A stretch of 6,424 nt of DNA from the NCBI GenBank assembly GCA_937859895.1, contig CALMAV010000576.1, forward strand, positions 1-6,424, written 5' to 3'. A program made the position numbers and the translations under genes. Position 1 is the first letter of the stretch. Every line of letters begins with the position of its first letter. Shown here in pieces: positions 6,368-6,424 of this stretch. This stretch comes from an uncultured Bryobacterales bacterium (GTDB lineage Bacteria > Acidobacteriota > Terriglobia > Bryobacterales > Bryobacteraceae). The notes beneath the pieces are model-generated. The model searched no databases and was not told the DNA's origin. It was given only the letters and a program-made list of their open reading frames with translations.

Positions 6368-6424
6368 ATGGACGGAGCAAGCCGGTTGAATGTGCTGTTT
6401 GTCTCTCCTTATCCAATCGAGCCG
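6368..6424 (+). CDS. N-terminal fragment of a GT4-type glycosyltransferase on the plus strand, cut by window edge
   Basis: The plus-strand frame from ATG 6368 gives MDGASRLNVLFVSPYPIEP (19 codons) and then leaves the window. LNVLFVSPYPIEP is the typical first beta strand and loop of a GT4 glycosyltransferase. A TTG start at 6386 with GGAG (6374-6377) 8 bases upstream would give MNVLFVSPYPIEP, a more usual N-terminus, and is my preferred start. The fragment is exactly the part that the minus-strand glycosyltransferase next to it lacks. It may be a second divergent glycosyltransferase, or the inverted 5' end of the same gene. Nineteen codons are too few to prove a gene, so the call rests on motif resemblance and position. 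Confidence 0.45.
   Translation, partial: MDGASRLNVLFVSPYPIEP

Overview
The window holds one end of a sugar-nucleotide / surface-polysaccharide type gene cluster, with an exported ferritin-like gene set into it. A soil-type bacterium, most likely an acidobacterium, is suggested by the ferritin-like Tat protein with its C-terminal beta-sandwich module and by the style of the sugar genes. That assignment is inference from remembered family resemblance; no search was run.

Layout, left to right. (1) 1-593, minus: N-terminal two thirds of an NAD-dependent sugar-nucleotide epimerase/dehydratase, cut by the window edge. (2) 594-755: intergenic. (3) 756-1636, minus: a glycoside-hydrolase-like TIM-barrel gene split by a frameshift near 1443-1450; its strand order looks circularly permuted. 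(4) 1633-2406, minus: a CmoB-like SAM methyltransferase whose stop overlaps the start of gene 3 (GTGA). (5) 2408-3013, plus: a histidine-phosphatase whose ATG lies one base from the divergent methyltransferase start. (6) 3035-3772, minus: a sugar-1-phosphate nucleotidyltransferase. (7) 3773-3884: a terminator-like hairpin and a weak promoter candidate. (8) 3885-5033, minus: a Tat-exported ferritin-like protein fused to a beta-sandwich domain. (9) 5034-5185: AT-rich upstream region with a clear Shine-Dalgarno. (10) 5186-6352, minus: a GT4-type glycosyltransferase that lacks its first strand. (11) 6368-6424, plus: the first 19 codons of a reading frame that looks like exactly such a missing GT4 N-terminus, running off the window.

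How the genes may work together: the nucleotidyltransferase would make an NDP-sugar, the epimerase would alter it, the glycosyltransferase would transfer it, and the methyltransferase and phosphatase would tailor or recycle intermediates. The hydrolase-like protein could act on the product. Substrates cannot be read from the sequence. The ferritin-like gene appears to be its own transcription unit and has no evident link to the sugar genes.

The two points most worth a second look are the permuted barrel order in the hydrolase-like gene and the strand switch of a glycosyltransferase N-terminus at the right edge. The latter could be an inversion, a fold-back assembly artefact, or two divergent genes. 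No tRNA, rRNA, CRISPR array or insertion sequence was seen.
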